DNA of 64,000 nucleotides, taken from Pyrrhosoma nymphula (taxonomy: Eukaryota; Arthropoda; Insecta; Odonata; Coenagrionidae). Position numbers and translations under genes: made by a program. This document shows positions 45,101-54,059 of this stretch, piece by piece. The stretch lies in the NCBI GenBank assembly GCA_963573305.1, contig OY754334.1, positions 32,853,614 to 32,917,613 of the forward strand. The letters are read 5' to 3'. Under the pieces are notes generated by a model that had not been told where the DNA came from, did not search any database, and was given only the letters and a program-made list of their open reading frames with translations. Numbering within the stretch: position 1 is the stretch's first letter; the number at the start of each line of letters is the position of its first letter.

Positions 45101-48100
45101 GATTGCTTTAGCGGCAGGACCCCTATGGAGTCCTGGGGCACTTAGACCTAACGGTCCATTGTGCCATCCGCAAGATTGACATCACCCATAGAGTCCTATG
45201 GCCTTGCTAAAGGCCAGAATATCTCTGATGGGGATGTCCCTGATTTCCTTGGGGTCCATGTGTGCAGCCCCAAGGTGTCTCATGCGAGTCCTGGAAATTA
45301 CAGGGCACTCACAGAGAATGTGAGATGTGGTTTCATCTTCTTCTTCGCACCATTGACAACTTGGTGAGTTAATCAGTCCCAGGAGATTGAGGTGCCTATT
45401 GACACGATAGTGGCCTGTCAACAGTCCAACTATTGTTCTGAGTTGGCTTCTATCCAGGGATAGAAGTTTTCTCGTCAAGCTAGGCTTAGGTCCCGCTATG
45501 TGGAGCCTAGCTTGTCTTAGTCCCTGTGTGGAGTTCCAGATCTCAGAGTGTCTGCCAGATGTCCATTCTCTGACCTCTGCTCTCCCAATAGCAGGTGTGA
45601 TTGGTAGAACTGGTTCCGGTCCAGTTGGATTGTGACTAGCGCCAGCTTTGGCGAGCTCGTCCGCCTTTTCATTTCCGGGTATGCCTTTGTGACCGGGTAC
45701 CCAGAAAAGCTTGACTCTACAATGCCTAGCTATCTCCGATAGTGCCTCTCGACACTCTTGTAGTAGGCGTGATGTACACCAAGGTGAGTTAAGCGCCTTG
45801 ATCGCAGCTTGACTGTCGGTGCATATGTGGATTGGTCCTTTTTTGAGGTCTCGATCCTTGATAATATAGGCACAGGTCAGAATCGCAAAGATTTCAGCCT
45901 GGAACACTGTGGCGTACTTCCCTAAGGAGAAGTGATACGATCTTGAAGGGCTACCTCCGTAGATGCCTGCCCCTGCTTTATTGTCTTTTCTGGAGCCATC
46001 TGTATACCACACAGAGGCTCCGATGTGGAGATGTTTACCCCCTCTCTCCCACTGTTCCCTAGAGGGAATAACTGTTTTGAAAGGAGGATCCTTACAATGG
46101 AACCTTGCCGACATGTGGTCGCTGCCCATCAGAAAGATTGGGCTGGACCTGCCCATCTCGGTCCATATCTGTCTATGGCCAGAGAGATTTCCCTTGCCAT
46201 TCCATTGGCCTGTGTAATTTAGGCGATAAGCAGTGGCCCTGGCTTGACTCTCCACCACCACATGAAGGGGGGGGAGTTCAAGAAGAGTTTCCAGGGCCAG
46301 AGTTGGAGCAGTTCGCATGGCTCCCGTGATGCCTAAGCAGGCCATAGCTTTATGGATATGTAAGGAGAAGTAACGAACACCATAACATCTTCCTTTTTTC
46401 AATTCCCACATTCACATTTGCTCTAATTCATTATTTGAATGTATATATAATCCTTATGACATAATATGGGAATATTTAAAAATTCAGAGACCTAATGCTA
46501 AAAGTAATCCAGAAAGAAAAGATAATGGAACGGGAGACATCTAGGCAACTCGCACTTCAAGTTCTAACTGGTGACTCGTGACGGAGATCCCAGTCATTTA
46601 TTGAAAAAATTATATTAATTACAATTTTTATTTTGAAAATTTTAAAACACTGGATAACGATTTTTAGGGTTAAAATCTATCGGAAAACTAGTAAATAAAA
46701 TTTCATTCACAGGATAGGTTAATCAAAACATGGTGCAGCTTTCAAAGTGTTAAAGCACTCTCCCATTGTAAGTCTTGTGTGAATTAAATGAATAATTGGT
46801 GCAAACTCTCAGAATCAGACTGCACATACATTTGACAATACGACAGACTATCGTTAGGACGTTCCTTAATGGCACATTTTCCTCATTTGGACGTTCATTT
46901 CCTCAGGTCCACGTCACAGTGCATGTAAATAACTTCAGTTAGCACATTTTTGTAACCTCTTTGGCACGTTTGGAGGAGGACCAAGCCAAATTTGTACTAG
47001 GGAAATAACCACCTCGTAGGTTAATTAGACGATGGATAAATCTCAAAGATGTTTACTTCTCGCATTAAAAAAGTTCGTTATCGCTTACAAGACTATTTTG
47101 ATAGTCATATTATGATTTTAAAAATGTTTATGAAGTAAGAAATAAGCAACCTCAAACATTAGAATCACCTGTTCAACGCTTGACAAGGTCCCCACAATCA
47201 GCACATTTTTTTGCGATATTTGTTTATTTTATCGTTGTTGCCTATGGAATCAAAACATGCGTGAGCAACAGCGCATGCGATCATCATTTATGTCATCAAA
47301 AACTACAGTCGGAATAAAATTTTTAATGCCAATTAGACGGGTTTATTTTATAATTTGCTTCCTGATAAAACTAGCATTTAGAGGAGAAAAAATTGAGGTA
47401 AAATGAGTAAGGAGAGGCTGACTATCCTATGTTGCAATGAAATTCGTACAGAAAAACTGATTCTATGAGTGATCGGGAAATATAAACGCCCCAGATGCTT
47501 CAAACATTACCTTGGACGTATGATTGAAACTCTAATGCCTGCATGATCACCACATTTTTTTAAAAGTTCCTGCGAGCACTGGATGCAAAGATGGGTGGAC
47601 AAAATCGTAAAATTTTGTTGCTCATTGATAACTGCGCAGCACATCCAAGACACTGCATTTTTAAGAAATGTTAGTGGTGTTTTTTCCTCCGAATTGCACA
47701 AGTGTTCTTCAGCCCCATGATCAAGGCATCACACAATGCATGAAGCATAAGTACAGGAAACTACTTGTCAATGAGACATTGGCAAGCCTTCTCGATTCAA
47801 GAAGAGAAGTAAATATTCTAAAAGTGATGCATTTTGTGAAGCATGCCTGCGACTCCGTCGAAGCAAAGAGCATAAGAAATAGCTTTTGCACCTATGGATT
47901 TTATCGCAGCACAAACGAGAACGATTCCCCGTCACTGAGTGATGAGGCAGCACATGAGCACATCCTTGAGGGATGGGATCAGCTGTTTGGAGAAGGGGAG
48001 GGTATGACCTTCGACCTGTGTGTCACCTGTGACACCGATATTGAAGTGTGCAGGTTGGTTGTTGGGAATTGTGACTACTAAAAATGAAGCTTTATTTATG

Positions 48101-51100
48101 TCGATAGTTACGTAACAAATGTATAATAACTATTCCAAACAATCTTTTGTCTTCCTAAATGTAATTGAAAAAGTCGGTGAATCTCATTATCGCGTATATT
48201 TATCAGTAGATTGATGTCAATAGATGACGTCTATGAACGGAAAGGAAGAAGAAGACACCGGGAAAGATGAAGCAGAACCAAATATCTTCCAACATTCGCA
48301 AAAACAGTGGAAGCAATGGCGACAGTTCGTCAGCAGTCACGAAGTCGATGAAAATGTGATGAATGCTTAAATAAAAATGACTGTATTATCAAAGAATTAG
48401 GGTTCAAAATGAAAAAAAAACACCTTGGACAGATTCTTCCAGCCCCCATAAGTTTATATGTATTTCCATTAAATCATGTATTTTAGTTTGCCATATTTGT
48501 GGAGAACACTCAAGAAGTTCCATTTTTGTTTTGTTTCAAGCAATCAAGTTTATGCCATTATGCACAGGAAAGATGATGTTTTTGGGCCGGGAGCTCAATT
48601 TGTTCAAGGAGTTCTGACTATCCTTGTAATGCTATAATATTTGATCATGAAATTAAAATGTTCATCATGGTAAACACAAATATGTAAATCATTTTTGGTG
48701 CAATCATTGTAATGTACTACAAGCAATATAAACATAAAGCGCTATTAAGTGAGAAGAAGGCTTTCGCACCGAGGATTCATCTGTCCTCCGACCTAATTAT
48801 TTCATTGGAAGTGTGAAGATAAAAATATCCCTAGGTGGCTTCGATTACTTTGCTGCTGAACTTTGTGAAAGCAGCATCTGTAAACTAAACATGCTGGCGT
48901 GCATGGCAAAATCGTTGGAAAATAAACTATTTTTACAATAAATGATAACCAGTTATCTACGGCAAGAGCTAAAATGAGGAGCAAGATAACATTCCCCTGC
49001 AAGTTATGCAACCAACCAGTACGTATTTGATTTTCCATGGAATGCCTACCCTGTTTTGCGTGTTTTCCTGGTTACCATGTTCAGAATCCTGGGTCCCGTC
49101 AAGAACGTGCCACGAGAGTCCGCTGTATTGTGAAGTTCTGTAAATAAGGATTTTTCCGATTAATTTTTTGCAAAAATTTGATATGATAGATTACAGCGCA
49201 ATGCCGAAAACCCAAGGTCATAGTGAATCCTCGTTTAGGAGGCAAAAAGTTGCAAAGTAGTCAAAATTTGAATGCCGTTCAAAATGGCTTGAAAGGACAT
49301 GTTCCCATCTGATGTCACAACTGCCATGGAGAGCCGGCAGCCTTCCCCATCCCATGACAGGCTTGGGCAATCCCAGTGGCATGCATGAAGAATGGTAAGG
49401 TGGTAAACATAAAATTGAGTCCTGGATGTTTGTAGAGAGTGAAAAATCAAATAGATAAATATATCTTTTTAGAGCTACTTGGAAAACATTGTACTACATA
49501 TTTACTGTCGGGCAGAAACAGAAATATTTTGTGGAAACTTCTGTTGTTAAATTGGCTTTTCTAATTAGATAAATAAATATTGCCTTGTAAGGGAAATGCT
49601 ACTTTGGTATTTCTATATTAATTATAGTGACCCAGTACGTTTGTTCATGTATTTCATTCTGCTCATCCCATCGGTCAGTCAACACCAAATTCATAAATGT
49701 TTGCTACTCAATGTGACATCTTGTCATTTATGTTGATGAAACTTTGTTCATGAATATGAATTTCGTGGTTTAATTTGTGACAAAAATTTATGGTAGGACA
49801 CAGGCTTAACACTTTTGCTGAGGAACTTCCTTGTTTCATTAGTCCATTTGGAAGAAATATTTTTGGAGGTTTTGGTAAAATTTTAAAAGTGCATGTCTGT
49901 TGATGTGCTTTGCTACTAGCGAGGGTAGCTGATCATGACTCTAGATATGGCCTACACTCAAAGTGTGAACTAATGTTCAAAATTTTTATGTAATGGTTAA
50001 CTATATTTTTAGTATAAGTTAAAAGGTTTATGCCTTTTGTTTAGGCAGTTGAAAACCAATCTTCAACTTGCAGTTGAGCCACAAAATCTTTAAACTATTT
50101 TAACCATTTTTAGGATATTAAATTATGTTACTGATGTGAATAAAATCTTTTCATTATAATCATAATAGATTGCTCCTGGAACATCGTCCCATACCCGTAT
50201 CCGTTTAAGTGGAAAAGGTTTGAAGAAGGTGAATACCTTTGGGCATGGTGATCACTATGTACATTTGAAAGTGAGTGTGCCAACTCACCTGAATGAGAAG
50301 CAAAAAGCTCTGATGACGGCCTATGCAGAACTTGAGGAAAACACTCCCGGGACCATATATGGGCTTAACCGAACTGCTGATGGTATGGGGAATTTTTTAT
50401 TGGCATTACAACATTTAAGATTAGATTTTCCTTTCCTTTGTCATTTGAATGTTACCATGGAATTTGTCTTGTTTCGCTTGGATACTCTTCTTTGTTGAAG
50501 GTTCCCAAAATCTGATGCCTCTCATTAGGCTGAAATATGTCAATTGAAGATTTTTTTCTGTTCTTTTTGTAAAATATTCTGTGGCCTGTGACTGGACATT
50601 TTTCTGTATTTCACTAACAGATCCTATCTAGCACTGTCTAATGTATTTTCTGGCTTAAAAGATACATGGGCACAATATGTGCTCCATAATTTTGCCAACA
50701 TATCTTGGAAGAAACAAGTAACCCTTCCATTAACCTTCCATTTTCTTTATGGTGGAAATTAAAAGCAATCTTTTACCAAAAGATATAAATAAATATGGCA
50801 GGATGTGGAATGACATGCTTTATTTTTACTTGCATCGAAAGGCAATATTCTTATGACTCAATTTCATTCTAGGAAATAGGATATTATGGAAATAAAATAT
50901 TCTAGGAAAAAAATAATGAGTATTTATTATTGCTAAAGATCATAACCACTGGTAGCAACTTAAAACAGCATTTTAATGTGTAATTCTGGAGTGAAATTGG
51001 TTCCAAATTCGGTGATAACTTTTCAGAATTCAGTTAAATGGCACTGCATTATTGAAAGCTCATTTCGTTGTCTTTTGACCAAATCTGACCTCATGGGCAT

Positions 51101-51328
51101 AGAGGATGGAGGGTGATTTTCCGTTGATCTCTTCTTGTCTTCTAAGCCAGAAAATGCAGAATGATGTCATTGGTTTATATATTCAGGGCTTGAACTAATC
51201 GGTGCTTTCCATATTTCCTCATAGGAAATGAGACTGTGAAAGAAAAACCAATGGCAGGCTCTGAGGCCCAAGCGAAACAAAACGAAGAAGGAATTTTAAG
51301 TAAAATTAAAAGAGCCATATTTGGATAA
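26973..51328 (+). CDS. l(2)tid: Tid1 / DnaJA3, mitochondrial Hsp40 co-chaperone
   Basis: Eight exons join without phase conflict to 491 residues: 26973-27150, 27315-27535, 29589-29849, 32458-32626, 37832-37963, 40189-40385, 50169-50382, 51225-51328. The protein is a type I DnaJ that stimulates the ATPase of mitochondrial Hsp70 and presents substrates. A basic N-terminal presequence (about 80 residues) precedes the J domain (RDYYEILGV; KYHPDRNKGDPNA with the HPD triad). A Gly/Phe region follows, then four zinc-binding repeats (CPKCSGT, CQYCNGTG, CRYCHGTR, CNECEGKG), the C-terminal substrate domains, and a tail ending EEGILSKIKRAIFG, like the short vertebrate DNAJA3 isoform. Length matches fly and human Tid1 (about 480-520). 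Introns reach 9.8 kb and hold most transposons of the region. Confidence 0.95.
27315..27535 (+). CDS. l(2)tid: Tid1 exon 2: J domain
   Basis: The exon follows GTTCTTAG and ends before GTGAGT. It encodes the end of the presequence and most of the J domain, with DYYEILGVARNSSPKEIK and the HPD motif in KKYHPDRNKGD. Confidence 0.95.
27536..29588. other. Tid1 intron 2
   Basis: The intron is AT-rich. An imperfect hairpin lies at 28185-28246 (arms GCTACATAAGT and ACTTATGTAGC). Nothing else is recognised. Confidence 0.6.
29589..29849 (+). CDS. l(2)tid: Tid1 exon 3: end of J domain and Gly/Phe region
   Basis: The exon follows TTTTTTAAATAG and ends before GTGAGA, phase 0 at both ends. It encodes VLSDENKRKQYDAWG, then a Gly-rich segment (MGMGGGHPGGDPRAGAGG) and FHSSVDPEELFRKIFG, typical of Tid1. 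Confidence 0.95.
30128..30305 (+). repeat. tRNA-derived SINE, family B
   Basis: The copy has GGTGGCGGCAGGGTAATGTC, then TCACCTGCTAACCC and a B-box GGTTCGAGTCC, and ends in (GTT)n before an A-rich tract. It matches the copy at 22395. Confidence 0.65.
30444..31147. mobile_element. pogo/Tigger-type non-autonomous element
   Basis: The left end CAGGTAATACTCAATTTACG and reverse-complemented right end CAGGTAACTCTCGTTTACGC are inverted repeats, each flanked by TA (30442-30443, 31148-31149). At 704 bp it has no transposase. Confidence 0.75.
32458..32626 (+). CDS. l(2)tid: Tid1 exon 4: first zinc-binding repeats
   Basis: The exon follows GGTCTTTCAG and ends before GTAACT in phase 1. It carries CPKCSGT and CQYCNGTG, the first two CxxCxGxG-type repeats. 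Confidence 0.95.
33795..36240 (-). pseudogene. Pseudogene of an uncharacterised multi-copy protein family, possible transposase
   Basis: On the minus strand, decayed pieces read in order: KGKELAEDIKQAVIKFYES (about 35805-35860), PGKKDTVSVVNDGQRVHIYK (about 35690-35750), FKQQFPHVKVGLSKFCQLHP (about 35585-35640), LVCDMENNQGMVHRCEQCP (about 35505-35565), then, after the LINE, LVEMVDQLTTHHFILVPQAT (about 34225-34285), LLDYAENFSFIVQD (about 34120-34165), FVVYFKED and FKYFSDWAASQYRNFK (about 33880-33930). I recall similar unnamed proteins repeated in arthropod and cnidarian genomes, but no function. The spaced LDxAEN and FSDxxASQY aspartates could belong to an RNase-H-like fold; that is speculation. 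Stops and frame breaks occur throughout. Confidence 0.6.
34366..35471 (-). mobile_element. CR1-like LINE fragment, 5'-truncated
   Basis: The open frame (stop near 34538) covers the C-terminal half of a reverse transcriptase: GVPQGSVIGPLLFIIYINDL, LFADDAVIYREI with the catalytic FADD, EVKYLGVTITSDLSW, and a C-terminal domain with RPHLEYAASIWDP. The 3' end is GC-rich and ends in an (ATGTAG)n-like tail at 34366-34390, as in CR1 elements. The 5' break falls in the conserved AFDKV..KLL segment near 35471. Truncation rules out autonomous activity. The intact 300-codon frame suggests a fairly young insertion compared with its host pseudogene. Confidence 0.85.
36700..37280. repeat. Dispersed repeat, reverse copy near 56330-56660
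   Basis: TTCTTAACTAAGGTTGAAAC near 37180 is matched in reverse near 56462. The right end reads GTTGAGTTGACATGGAATGA and CCCA, a terminus type (GGGTCATTCCATGTCAAC) that looks like a DNA-transposon end. A related GGTCAATCCATATATAGTGG lies near 61448. No coding sequence. Confidence 0.45.
37832..37963 (+). CDS. l(2)tid: Tid1 exon 5: last zinc-binding repeats
   Basis: The exon follows TTTTTTACAG and ends before GTAGGC, phase 1 at both ends. It carries CRYCHGTR and CNECEGKG, then QRKKITVPVPAG. Confidence 0.95.
37964..40188. other. Tid1 intron 5
   Basis: The intron contains the foldback at 38450-38582. Between about 38704 and 39392 weak Tigger-like ends (CAGGTAAAATCCCC and TTTTTTACTG) are visible but I do not pair them confidently. 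The rest shows nothing specific. Confidence 0.5.
38450..38582. repeat. Foldback repeat with nested inner hairpin
   Basis: The outer arms are CGATGTTGGGGGTTGTTTGG plus GTTTC, and GAAACCCAAACAGCCCCCAAC; the loop holds a second perfect hairpin CGATGAATGAGTTGTTCATCG. The order (GGGTTTCC, GGGTCAAACTCTCCATT, CTTCGATG) matches the foldback at 19841-20239. Confidence 0.75.
40189..40385 (+). CDS. l(2)tid: Tid1 exon 6: C-terminal substrate domain I
   Basis: The exon follows TTTAATTATAG and ends before GTAATG in phase 0. It encodes GVENGQTVRMPIGNRKEVFI and SDYFRRDGSDVHTDATVSLS, standard DnaJ C-terminal motifs. Confidence 0.95.
40604..41896. mobile_element. CAGGGTGGC-ended DNA element with 5-bp target duplication
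   Basis: The left end is CAGGGTGGC and the right end GCCACCCTG, with ATATG at 40599-40603 and 41897-41901. Both ends carry GTCAGGGAATTTA-like motifs in the same orientation. At 1293 bp it has no recognisable transposase. A solo left end is at 1108. It lies 89 bp inside the piggyBac left end. Confidence 0.75.
43200..44735 (+). pseudogene. piggyBac transposase pseudogene
   Basis: Pieces in several frames match piggyBac order. The N-terminal part is PEPGDEPRDLFYILLTDNI and KARILKW, then EEFLTFLGLLYHMGT and a YWSTDSLL segment. The core continues at 43880 with GIKLYMLTEPSGLVLKFVIY, SLFMDKYYNSVQLAHHL, and NNSMGGLDHLDQMMPY. A cysteine-rich C-terminal finger follows near 44600-44735 (RCQECYKKRQGKETSFYCPAC). 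These carry two catalytic aspartates (MDKYYNS, GGLDHLDQ). The segment expected to hold the first, before GIKLYML, is missing. There are at least five frame breaks, so the gene is dead. Confidence 0.85.
45086..46348 (-). mobile_element. R1/I-like LINE fragment, RNase H end, with 14-bp target duplication
   Basis: TTTATGGATATGTA is duplicated exactly at 45072-45085 and 46349-46362. The minus-strand frame (stop at 45182) encodes the C-terminal part of ORF2. It contains an RNase H domain with its four acidic residues (YTDGSRKDN, FQAEIFAIL, ICTDSQAAI, GNEKADELAK) and a zinc motif (CQWCEEEDETTSHILCECP). The 3' end has (TAGAT)n at 45085-45103. It is 5'-truncated but otherwise open over about 390 codons, so insertion looks recent relative to the piggyBac host. 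Confidence 0.9.
46836..49130 (+). mobile_element. Second pogo/Tigger element
   Basis: The left end CAATACGACAGACTATCGTT and reverse-complemented right end CAATACAGCGGACTCTCGTG are inverted repeats, the CAGTACAGCGGACTCTCG type seen in Tigger. The expected TA flanks are not clear (TGA on both sides). The coding remnant at 47580-48081 is Tigger DDE transposase. Confidence 0.65.
47580..48081 (+). pseudogene. Tigger-type transposase fragment (DDE C-terminal part)
   Basis: From about 47580 the frame reads KILLLIDNCAAHP (second catalytic Asp). A frame break near 47670 follows, then FFPPNCTSVLQPHDQGITQC (third acidic position) and an acidic C-terminal tail (NDSPSLSDEAAHEHILEGWD) ending at 48081. The N-terminal DNA-binding domains are not recognised upstream. 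It differs enough from the 4587-7634 copy to be a different subfamily. Confidence 0.8.
50169..50382 (+). CDS. l(2)tid: Tid1 exon 7: C-terminal substrate domain II
   Basis: The exon follows ATCATAATAG and ends before GTATGG in phase 1. It encodes SHTRIRLSGKGLKKVNTFGH, GDHYVHLKVSVP, and a helical segment ending NRTAD. Confidence 0.95.
50383..51224. other. Tid1 intron 7
   Basis: An 842-bp AT-rich intron, GTATGG to CTCATAG, with no recognised feature. Confidence 0.8.
51225..51328 (+). CDS. l(2)tid: Tid1 exon 8: conserved C-terminal tail and stop
   Basis: The exon follows TTTCCTCATAG in phase 1. It encodes a Lys/Glu-rich linker then EEGILSKIKRAIFG and TAA, close to the EEGFLSKLKKMF-type end of DNAJA3. 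AATAAA at 51581-51586 could end this transcript. Confidence 0.9.
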
Positions 51329-52063
51329 GTCCAAGTAGATGAACGTGAGAATGTAGTGATGAAGGTAAATAATAATTATTAGTTACTTCAACATTTTTAT
51401 CAGTGACTGCTTTATCTTTGCAAAAAAACGTGTTTTGAACTGAATCCAAATGGCTCTTCATGTAGTTCAACATTATAAATTTACTTTGCTTTGCTCTTTT
51501 TTTTTAAGATATTATGTAATATTTAATTTGCATGAATTTTTTGTTTTTTTGTGTGTGGTACTGATTCAGAAAGGAAAAACAATAAAGTAATGCAGATTCT
51601 TTTTAATTTTAGTGGGCAAGAAAATGTAGGTAAAGCATTTTATCTTATAATCGCTTTAATTATTTTAAGTAACCTAATTTCCTTGAGGTACTCTTATAGA
51701 AAAGTTAATTTTGTTTGATTTTTAGCATTCCACTGGACAGATTGTCTCTGAAGTATTTGTTCAAAAAGGAAAGTCAATGGCAGGTTCCACAGATATTTAA
51801 ATGCTGGGAACCAATCCCCCACAACCTCTTTCTCCAACCCCCTCACCCTAAACCTCCCACCCCCACTCTACCGAGACTACTTACATAACTATGTTTTGAA
51901 GTGCCTGATGATGATACCTTGTATCGGAACCGGTCGCCAATAAAATATCTGTGGAACCTGCCATTGTCTTTCCTTTTTGAACAATCGTGGAGGAGTTCCA
52001 TCATATTTTGCCTGATACCATTGAATTCTTAAGTATTTGCTCTCTTTGTTTTACCTTTTGCAG
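51329..52063. other. Tid1 3' UTR/intron with foldback
   Basis: The sequence after the exon 8 stop runs through GTAAAT at 51365, AATAAA at 51581-51586 and a foldback at 51757-51984. Confidence 0.6.
51757..51984. repeat. Foldback repeat with 42-bp arms
   Basis: Left arm 51757-51798 and right arm 51943-51984 are reverse complements with one clear mismatch (GGCAGGTTCCACAGATATTT opposite AAATATCTGTGGAACCTGCC). The loop carries CCTGATGATGATACC, GTATCGGAACCGGTCGCC, like the CTGATGA motifs of the other foldbacks. Confidence 0.85.
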
Positions 52064-52284
52064 GTAAACTGCGCTGCTCTGAAAAATGGGGTCCTCTTGA
52101 AGCTATCCGAATGGTGCTAGAAGAAATTGATAGAGAGAGAAAATCAGGTGATTCAAATATTGTGATTAAGGAAACTAATGACTCTCATGAGAAAGATACA
52201 GAGATTGCAAATATAGGTATAAAGAAAATTGCTGAAAATCTAGATGAGCAGGTTACAGACACTAAAAGAGGATCCATGTCATGA
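52064..52284 (+). CDS. l(2)tid: Candidate alternative last exon of Tid1
   Basis: A good acceptor (TTTACCTTTTGCAG) is followed by 73 open codons in the phase needed to join exon 7 (phase 1). The resulting protein would be 530 residues, ending with KLRCSEKWGPLEAIRMVLEE, IDRERKSGDSN and a charged tail to RGSMS, instead of the KIKRAIFG end. It is followed by AATAAA at 52776. Alternative C-termini are known for Tid1 in other animals, but this tail is not one I can match. It may instead be a 3' UTR exon spliced from 51350-51360. Confidence 0.5.
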
Positions 52285-52775
52285 TGATGTTTATGACATT
52301 GTCGTCTAGCATTCCCTTGTCTCTACACAGTTGCCAATCCAAAAATCCTGACTATTTACCCCTTTGTCTTGTTTTAAGAATGCCCTGTCTCTAGCTTCCA
52401 AAGTTTTGAATTAGAGAAAACACTTCACTGTACCAATGCAGAAGCCTAGTGATGATTTTAGGTTTTTAACCAGTGACTTGGCTGCTCCGCACACATGGAG
52501 ATTTTGATCTAGTGTGACTTTTTTTTAAACTTGGCAGTTGGTAATAGTCAGTTGATTTTGATGAGATCAATTGATTGTAGTGATGAACTTATCATTGGGA
52601 CCTCAGTGTTAGTAGTGATTTAATTCTTGGCTCATCTATATTTCTATACAATTGTTTTTGGATGCAGCAGGTATTTGTTAATCTCATAACAATTGATTGG
52701 TCCAACCAGTGCTGTGAGTTGTAATGCAGTTTTATCCAAGATGCAACTACTTGTTCATTATAGCAGTGTTGTTCC

Positions 52776-52781
52776 AATAAA
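52776..52781 (+). promoter_or_regulatory. Possible poly(A) signal for the long Tid1 transcript
   Basis: AATAAA lies about 490 bp after the stop of the candidate alternative exon, followed by an AT-rich stretch. Confidence 0.45.
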
Positions 52782-52784
52782 GTA

Positions 52785-54059
52785 AATATTAAAATATCTG
52801 TGTTCCTAAGTTACTTATCATGTAGTTGAATCATTCATAACCAATCTTGGTTTCATTCCTATATCATAAATTTGTTTGACTTACAATTAAGTGTAATTTA
52901 AAAAATATTTATCTGAGGATCTAGCCTTTTATTGTTCAAAGCTGTCGGTGATTTTTTATAAAAACTAGAAGTACATTGAAGGGGATTGGGTTATTGTGGT
53001 GGCTAGTGTACTGGCTTCCCTACCTGAGGGCCAAGGATAAAGTCTTGGCGGTGAAGGAAAATTTTTAAGGAACTCTTGATTCCTACTTAAATGTAATGTG
53101 GAGAGCACCTCATATGTTGTAATCCATCCATCAGAGTTACAGCGGTTGACTCCATAGTGCCTTAGGTAAAGAGCTGGGTATTGCCAATGCTGGGTTTCTT
53201 CCCTCCTTTCCTCAGGTAATCCTTCCTTTGGCAAACTATACTTGGAGCCCTGATGATGCATATTTTATTAGTCGTCTGTCGCCTCCACTGAAGAGCCATT
53301 CAAGATTACGTAAGATGTTTTGGGGTTGAGCTTTTCTTAAGTTGTCTTACTTAAGGGGGGAAGGGGGTATTTTAATTTTTAAAACTTTTCTTAGGCAAAA
53401 ATCCATACTTTGTAGGATTACCACTGCAGTAGTATGCCTGAAAATATACTAAAATATTGAAAAACGTATGATCAATTCTTTGTGTTTATTAATTATTGAG
53501 GTACCGATTATATATATATCACTGTGAATCACAAAATCTTGAAAACTGTGATTAAAATGTGGCTAATATTCATATTTCTAAGTTTCTGGGCAAGGCCTAT
53601 TGTTATGTAAAAAAGTAAAAAACACTGGAGAGGGTGTGGTCAGTTTTTGCGCCTTTGGACATGGAATCGCCTATGTATTTTTTATCCATCTCCATGGTTC
53701 CAAAAATGTATGACAATGTACCTACGTAAGAATTGAAGGGGAGGGGGGGTTCATGGAATCTTATGTTGTCTTACATGGAGAGGTTATTAAGTGGCCTAAA
53801 TCACCTTATGTAATATGTACTTCAATGGTCCGTAAAAGCAATCCAATAAGTTGGGTCAATGTATATCCTAAATGATGTCACGTATTTGCACAATGTTGAC
53901 ATTTTTATCTCTATCTCATGGATTCCTTGATCATGGCTCTTGAGGAATCTATTATGTATTTCCATTCATTCATTAGAGTAATCTACTGGTTAGAAGTAGG
54001 TCATGATGAAAGTCAGAAAATATCCAACAGACTTACACGTGCCGTACCCTATCCATCTC
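52785..54059. other. Intergenic sequence right of Tid1
   Basis: AT-rich. It holds a weak tRNA-like stretch near 52990-53060 (GGCTAGTGTACTGGCTTCCC), not clearly a SINE. No gene is seen. Confidence 0.5.

Larger units (their letters stand above)
40515..46749 (+). mobile_element. piggyBac element containing two later insertions
   Basis: TTAA flanks both sides (40511-40514 and 46750-46753). The left end CATGTTGAATGCAGCA and reverse-complemented right end CACTTTGAAAGCTGCA are imperfect inverted repeats. A decayed piggyBac transposase lies at 43200-44735. Removing the element at 40604-41896 and the LINE at 45086-46348 with their duplications leaves about 3.66 kb, reasonable for an autonomous piggyBac copy. 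The end assignment rests on similarity of about 16 bp plus TTAA. Confidence 0.65.
40386..50168. other. Tid1 intron 6, filled by piggyBac and Tigger elements
   Basis: The intron is 9.8 kb. A piggyBac element with two nested insertions occupies 40515-46749, and a Tigger element 46836-49130. The stretch 49135-50165 is AT-rich with no recognised feature. Confidence 0.7.
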
